Assembly: GCF_030867145.1 (NCBI RefSeq)
Contig: NC_134454.1
Location: 50,031,830 to 50,095,829, forward strand
DNA length: 64,000 bases
Reading direction: 5' to 3'
Source: Opisthocomus hoazin
Lineage: Eukaryota; Chordata; Aves; Opisthocomiformes; Opisthocomidae
Shown here: in pieces, positions 58,607 to 64,000 of the stretch
Numbering within the stretch: position 1 is the stretch's first letter
How the letters are laid out: each line of letters opens with the position of its first letter
Notes under the pieces: generated by a model
What the model saw: only the letters and a program-made list of their open reading frames with translations
The model's database searches: none
Told to the model about the DNA's origin: nothing
Translations under genes and position numbers: made by a program

Positions 58607-58684
58607 CTGGAGGAGCGATCCAAAAATGTAACTCACAGGGAAGATGTGGTTGAGTTGAAAAAAAGAATACATGATATGTTACTG
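58607..58684 (+). CDS. RASEF exon 5
   Basis: The acceptor is CCTTCTAG before 58607, and the donor GTAAGA starts at 58685. The 78 bp encode residues 232-257 (LEERSKNVTHREDVVELKKR and six more) in phase 0. It is somewhat more diverged from mammals than its neighbours but of the same length and phase. Confidence 0.92.
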
Positions 58685-59147
58685 GTAAGAGATGATTGTC
58701 ATAAACGTACCTATTTAGCCTCAGTTTTACCCTCTGCAAATACAGAACATTTTTTTTTTTTTTTTTTACATTTAGTGCTGGTAAGCTACAAAAATAAATT
58801 TTTAAAGTTGTTGATAAGTGTATGAGGATGTTTAACTTGGAAAAAAACCCTGTTCTGTGTAAATGCATACTAATTCTATGTATAACATTTAGAAATGGCT
58901 TAAGATGATATAGTCCCCTTTTTGTGTAACTGAAACTGAAAAATAAAAATTCAGTGATTCTTGCATGCTAGTCTACTGACTTCTCTGTTTATTCAGAGTT
59001 CTTTCATTTTCTTTCCCCCTTTATGCTCCGATTTTCTACTGTTTCATTTTTATTTAATTTTGGTAGTTTTTATTTTACCATTATAGTATGTCAAGATTTT
59101 ATGCAGGTGACTGCGAGACCTAACAACTAGTATCTTCCTTTTTTAAG
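58685..59147. other. RASEF intron 5 with a poly(T) run
   Basis: Short AT-rich intron. An uninterrupted run of 18 T lies at 58750-58767. Confidence 0.75.
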
Positions 59148-59263
59148 GAAAATCAAAAACTGAAGAAAGATCTTTTAGAAGCACAGACAAATATAGCTTT
59201 TCTACAGAGTGAATTAGATAGCTTGAAAAGCGAGTATGCAGATCAGACTTTGAACACTGAGAG
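59148..59263 (+). CDS. RASEF exon 6
   Basis: The acceptor is TTTTTTAAG before 59148 (an AAG acceptor, less common than CAG/TAG), and the donor GTAAGG starts at 59264. The exon encodes residues 258-295 plus two bases of codon 296 ([20 protein letters not shown], then [18 protein letters not shown]). It is a strong match to the mammalian coiled coil. Confidence 0.95.
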
Positions 59264-60061
59264 GTAAGGTAATTCTACATAGTAATATTTTCACAGGGGA
59301 AAACAAAGAATTGTTGTCTTTAGTAGTTATTAAGTATGCCGTTGTTAACTGTTATTTTCTAAATTTGCCATAAATGACAGGTGTACATTTGACACCGTGC
59401 AAAGTATGCCATGGTTACTGCTCACTTCTCTTACCAGGTTTCTGAAAGAGGAAGTTCTGGATATGATGCAAGCTCTCCTAATCTTGCAAGGAAGCACATT
59501 GATTTTACTGGGACTTTAGTTAGGAGTAAAATTTATAGCATTGGGCAATTTTTTTCCTCCACGACTTGCACTTAGATGAGTATCTGTATGAATATTGGAG
59601 AGAATAGTTTTGGAAGGCTTCCACATCACTCTCAACCATTTTTTTTTAAAGTGAATGAAAGCTACTTCTAGATACTCATTCAAAGGAGTGTAAATGACAG
59701 TTTCATGATGTGGTTATCTTCAGATCACACAAATTACATTTCAAGGGGAAAGGAGGCAGTCCATGTGGTTGTCAATGTTTTATTTTTCATTCATAGTCTT
59801 TGCTGAGATATAATGGCAGAGATCAGTGAAGTTACCAAGTGATTTTACTTTGTGTAAAACTGCTTTTAACGTATTTCTGCAGAATTGTAAGCATAGAAAA
59901 ACTGTATTCAGAAATATTTTGAAATTTTGTCTTTTCCCCACTATATATTTATCACCTCTTATAAATGTTGACTGTTGAGTTTTGTCCTCTGCCAAAAGCA
60001 GAATTATAAAAATAAAAAAGTATATCCTGCAAAGTATAACATCTTGAGTTTTTTTTTGCAG
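59264..60061. other. RASEF intron 6
   Basis: AT-rich intron. Near its start, an in-frame-looking FLKEEVLDMMQALL stretch at 59436-59475 follows an AG, but it has no match that I know in RASEF and it would shift the phase, so I do not call an exon. Confidence 0.6.
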
Positions 60062-60130
60062 AGACCTAGAAATGATCCGAGAGTATACTGAAGACCGAGA
60101 TAATCTGGAAAGACAAATTGAAATACTTCA
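60062..60130 (+). CDS. RASEF exon 7
   Basis: The acceptor is TTTTTTTTGCAG before 60062, and the donor GTAGGT starts at 60131 (weaker than GTAAGT). The exon completes Arg296, encodes residues 297-318 (DLEMIREYTEDRDNLERQIE and two more) and leaves two bases of codon 319. It matches mammalian RASEF. Confidence 0.94.
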
Positions 60131-60986
60131 GTAGGTTCTGAGTAATTCAGGTTTTTATTAACAAACTTTTGTCCCAACATATTCAGGGGTAAATGTTTTT
60201 GTATGCAAAAGACTGGGATGAGGTTTGGGGAAAAAATACTAAGTAAAAATACTGAAATGGCCTCAATTCTCATAAAATCTACTGTGCTCAGCTTTCATGC
60301 AAGGTACTGTGCTACTAACTCTGCTGCGCTGCTGAGCCACTAACTCTTTGTTGTTCTTTTTTTCTTAGCCTCACTGACTTTCATTTCTATATGATAAGGT
60401 GAATGAGATTGGAGTCTATCCATGCTATTATAAAAATTGTTACTTGGCTCCTTTTTTTATTGCTTTCGCTTCTCCAGTAACTCCCTGTAGCATTGTTATC
60501 TGGTAAGTACTAACAAGTGGCACACAGATTTTTGCTTTCAAAGAGGGTCACAATGAATAATTTTTTTTTTATACCTTCAGTTAATTTCTTTGTCCTAAAC
60601 ATACTCTTTCTTTCAAGCAGCTGAATCACATTTGTCCTTAGAGTCATCTCAGCAATACTTACAGGGTAGTGATTTTGTATTTCAGAATGGCTGTATGAGC
60701 TTACTACCCCATAGCTGTTTTTTTGTGGCCATTCCTACAGTGTCTTTTTTCACCTCAGCTGACCACAGACCATGCTGCAGAAGTGAAACAGGATTTCCTA
60801 GGCTGCTGCTGGAGGCTATTTCATTTGTTTGTACATACAACACATTTCTAGTCCCACATTATTCTTTAGTGTTTCTCTAAGAAAAAGGTTTTTTGATATA
60901 TATTTTTTCAGTTTTTCTTAGTGACAAGTTACATAATTTTTAATGTTTTCTTTACCTCTGCAAATTAAACTATATTTCTTTGTTAG
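60131..60986. other. RASEF intron 7
   Basis: AT-rich intron with a T-rich tract before the acceptor. Nothing else was recognised. Confidence 0.7.
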
Positions 60987-61071
60987 ATCAGCTAATAGAA
61001 AGCTACATGACAGCAATGATGGTTTAAGAAGTGCACTTGAAAACAGTTTCAGCAAGTACAACAGATCATTG
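60987..61071 (+). CDS. RASEF exon 8
   Basis: The acceptor is TTTGTTAG before 60987, and the donor GTATGT starts at 61072. The exon completes Gln319 and encodes residues 320-347 ([20 protein letters not shown], then FSKYNRSL), ending in phase 0. This is the end of the coiled coil. Confidence 0.94.
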
Positions 61072-62472
61072 GTATGTATTAATAATTTTGTTATGTGGTA
61101 CTAGAAGGTTTAAGAATTAACACACCAAGTACAAATTTGTTTGTACTTCAGTGGGCACTCAGAAAATTGAATTTTTTTAGTGGACGCACTGTGGGAACTA
61201 CACTTGTGTAGTTGAATTTTGTTGGAATTCACTTGCGTTTTGTGAAAGAATGGAGTTTTCTTAGAGCACAACTACTTCCTGAGGTGCTTTGGAAATAGTG
61301 ATTTTTTTTAATATGCTAGGGCCGGATGTATCTGATGAGGTGAATAAATCAGCTGTTTCTCTTGCACTAAAGGGAATATGTTTGTATTGTGTATATGGGA
61401 GTGCCCTACAACAGAAAACACACTTTTTCAGAAAACTGCTTTATTTCGGTCGCAAGGTCTTAATCTAATTTGAATTTTTGTCTAGGCCAGGTCACTGGGA
61501 AAATGAATAGCAGGGACTGCTGAAAATAGGGACCTCAGTTTGACCCTTTTGGGCTATCACAACTGTATGGGAATATGTTGTAACAGATTTAACCCGGCAT
61601 CCTCCAAACCAGAGAAGGGAAGGCTTGAAAGTTACAGAAAATCTACTCTACTCAGTGTTTTGTAATATTGGGAAATCTGTTAACTCCTAAACTAATGACT
61701 TGGCAAGCCCTTCCATCATCAGGAAAGCAACTAACTGCTTTAGAATGATGAGGCCAGAATAATGGGGCCACAGAGACAATACCGACCAGGAAGGAGGAAA
61801 ATAGGGGTCATTGCCTCTTTCCAGCATACCATACTGGTGAACGTGAGTGCCTTTTGCTGATACAGGCTACCAGAGATTCACTGCAGGTGCAGCAAGAGAT
61901 ACCATTTCCTTCTGCCATGCTCTGAAACGTAAGGGAGGCAGATTACAGAAAGGACAGAGGAAACTGTTGCCGGTGAATAAAAGTGTAGAGGGACAGCAGA
62001 ACGGATGAAATACTCCATCATGTGCTATCAGTTGTGAGCTATCCACAGTCCACTATCTCACTCATGAACCAGGAGGTATCTCTACTGAAACTAGCTCAGC
62101 TGGTGACATTTCCCTTTTTGCTTTAGTAGTCAACATGCCATTTTTCTAAATACCACTTTTCAAAATTTAGCATTTCACTCTTCAGGTGTAGTCAATGAAA
62201 TCATCCTCTTGGAATTTACATTGTCTTTTGTGGTGGGGAGTGGCTAGCAGGTTCAATATTAAGGCAACAGTGGAACCTAAATGCTATATGTAATGGACGT
62301 TTTGACATCCAGCCCTATATAAAGCATGAAGTTTAATTTAAAAATAAGTAGTTGAAAATATATGGAAGTACACAGTAGTAATTTTGATGGTGCATACTTT
62401 TTTTGTAACAAATATAGATGCTTACACTGTATTCATCAAACTCCTTATGCATTTGTTATGTATCTATCACAG
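61072..62472. other. RASEF intron 8
   Basis: AT-rich intron without recognised repeats or exons. Confidence 0.65.
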
Positions 62473-62564
62473 CGGTTAGCAAACACCTCACCAGGAAGTA
62501 CCATTTCTAGAAGCAGTCCTAAATTTAATGGTGGACAGTCTCCTCTCAACCCACGGTATGACAG
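62473..62564 (+). CDS. RASEF exon 9
   Basis: The acceptor is CTATCACAG before 62473, and the donor GTAAGC starts at 62565. The exon encodes residues 348-377 plus two bases of codon 378. The core SPGSTISRSSPKFNGG matches the Ser-rich linker that follows the coiled coil in mammals (SPGNTISRSSPKF). The next exon should begin with one base that completes codon 378. Confidence 0.93.
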
Positions 62565-64000
62565 GTAAGCCCGGTTTGCTTTCATTAAGCTTAAAAAGAC
62601 TAGAGCTTCACACTTGTCTTAGAAGAGCAAATATTGTCAAATAACAGAGAGAATAGTTCTGTATGATTCAGAAAGAATGCATGACCATAGCATATGATCC
62701 AAAGTATACTGAAGTCAATAGGAATATTTTTCAGTGACTTCAGAAAGCTCAGGAAAACTCTTTCCAGTTGAAATCATGAACTTACAGACAGTTCAGACAG
62801 CCTCTTGTTTAGTCTTGGACTGCTTTTATTCTAGTTTTGTTTTGATTCTCAAGCTCCCCTCCTTGTCTCCAGAAACTAAAAAAATGTACTGTTAGCTAGC
62901 TTACTCACTACTTAGGAAGCAAAACATTTTTGGTCATGTCTTCTGCCTGTATGTCTGTTTTTCCCAAGTAATAATTATTACAAAGGTATATGGACCTAAT
63001 TCTTCAAAAGAATGAATATCCTCATCTCACACTGACATGCAAGAATAATGAATGCACTTGGATATTAATGAGGTAATAGCCACAGAGAACAGTGAGTTAT
63101 CTAAGTGCAAATAGCAAGTGGTCAGAGCTACTTTGGTTTCATACTTAGTGGATGCAGATCATCGATCAGAGCTTCCTCAGATCATTGCAGAGACTCACTG
63201 AAGTCGCTGGGCATTGGATCCAACTTGAAGTGCTCTTGATCATGCTGTATTTTCACACTTTGTTTTTTTCTTAAACAGCTGAAACTGCCAGAAGAATGTG
63301 TGTCCTTGCTCAATTGATAGATTATTTTGTCTTATTTCTTTTTCAGTGGTACTTCAAACTCTAGAGAGATTTCTGTTAGAGTTCTTAGTAGTGTGTGTTT
63401 TACATTTTGCCAGAGAGATGCGTATCTTTTGTAGGGTTTAAGTTGGCTTCTGCTTCACACTGATAATATCCACATTCATTCAGAGGTGTTACTGTTATTT
63501 TGCTGTCTCAATGTGAGATGTGTTTGCTGTCTGTAAAGTGTTGCTTGCCACAAACTAGTTTGTTCTGCTGAATGCAGATAAAACCAGTTCCCCTCTGTTG
63601 GACCCTCTGCAAATTTTGAGACGTATGCACTACTAATAGTAATATTCTGAAGGGAAACTAAAACCTCTCTGGAGGCTTAGTGACATCCTTCTCTGGGAAT
63701 ATTTATTAGTACCTGCCACGTGGTGCAGTTGTTGCGTTTCCACAAAAGTGAGAAATGCAGGCTGCTTTAGAAGAAAGTTTATGTGATAGGAATGAAACTT
63801 ACTCTTAACAGGTGTGAGTTAGGAGTATGGAAAGACAGAAAGAGAGATCAATGTCCCAAAACCTGTTCATTTTCAGTACTTTGTCTGTCTCCTGACAGCA
63901 GATCAGCATTAAGAGATATGGATTTGCATTCTAACATGTTTTAAGCAATTTACAATAGTGTGTGTACTTTTTTTTAGCTATGTCATACATCTTGGTCTAA
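62565..64000. other. RASEF intron 9 (start), incomplete at the window edge
   Basis: AT-rich intron with no convincing exon. A T-run plus AG at 63968-63977 looks like an acceptor, but the 23 bases left after it do not match the expected RASEF linker. Confidence 0.6.

Larger units (their letters stand above)
33381..64000 (+). other. RASEF gene, 5' half (exons 1-9 of an incomplete gene)
   Basis: RASEF encodes a large atypical Rab-family GTPase. In the known protein, N-terminal EF-hands are followed by a coiled coil, a linker and a C-terminal Rab-like GTPase domain; it is reported at the perinuclear region and binds calcium and GTP. Here nine exons give about 377 residues: EF-hands (exon 1), coiled coil (exons 2-8) and a Ser-rich linker (exon 9). 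All junctions are GT/AG and phases agree (2,2,0,0,0,2,2,0,2 at exon ends). Intron 1 is 18 kb and hosts an antisense provirus. The GTPase exons must lie beyond 64 kb. The identity rests on strong similarity to vertebrate RASEF over every exon. I expect Z linkage, because human 9q21 corresponds to the avian Z, but the window cannot show it. Confidence 0.93.

Noticed and set aside
59436..59475. Possible extra RASEF exon encoding FLKEEVLDMMQALL
   Set aside because: It lacks a proper donor at the right phase and no such segment is known in RASEF; exon 6 joins exon 7 with correct phase and homology.
1..64000. CRISPR arrays, bacterial operons, tRNA or rRNA genes
   Set aside because: None seen. The sequence is vertebrate nuclear DNA, and the regular repeats present are LINE tails, LTRs and microsatellites.

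Overview
This is vertebrate nuclear DNA from a bird. Two things show it: many 5'-truncated CR1 LINE copies that end in the avian octamer tail (ATTCTRTG repeats), and an ERVL-like endogenous retrovirus of a kind common in avian genomes. The background is AT-rich with long introns, interrupted by one CpG island. I could not decide the species. The well-preserved provirus and the young CR1 copies would suit a songbird or another neoavian, but that is inference.

The only host gene I can support is the 5' half of RASEF (RAS and EF-hand domain containing), on the + strand. The CpG island at about 32.9-34.05 kb holds its promoter and exon 1 (two EF-hands). Exons 2-9 lie between 51.7 and 62.6 kb and encode the coiled-coil and linker part, about 377 residues in all. 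Every exon has AG/GT splice sites and the phases agree. The C-terminal Rab-like GTPase domain lies beyond the right edge.

Layout. 1-32.9 kb: intergenic DNA with CR1 copies of several ages, an LTR-like block (6.2-7.06 kb) and a 146-bp tandem duplication (8.18-8.46 kb); no convincing host exon. 32.9-34.05 kb: CpG island and RASEF exon 1. 34-51.7 kb: RASEF intron 1 (18 kb), which contains a complete, young, antisense provirus at 38090-44721. 51.7-62.6 kb: RASEF exons 2-9; intron 3 carries one CR1 nested inside another. 62.6-64 kb: start of intron 9.

The provirus is the most interesting object. It has 413-bp LTRs that differ at one base, a perfect 5-bp target duplication, a Lys-tRNA-like primer site, an open gag (665 codons) and an open protease-RT-RNase H-integrase pol (1054 codons). 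Gag and pol share one frame and are separated by a single UAG. There is no env. Gag is unusual: it starts with strongly hydrophobic segments, has an Ala/Pro-rich centre, and shows no CCHC zinc knuckle. The one base that separates the LTRs falls inside a CRE palindrome.
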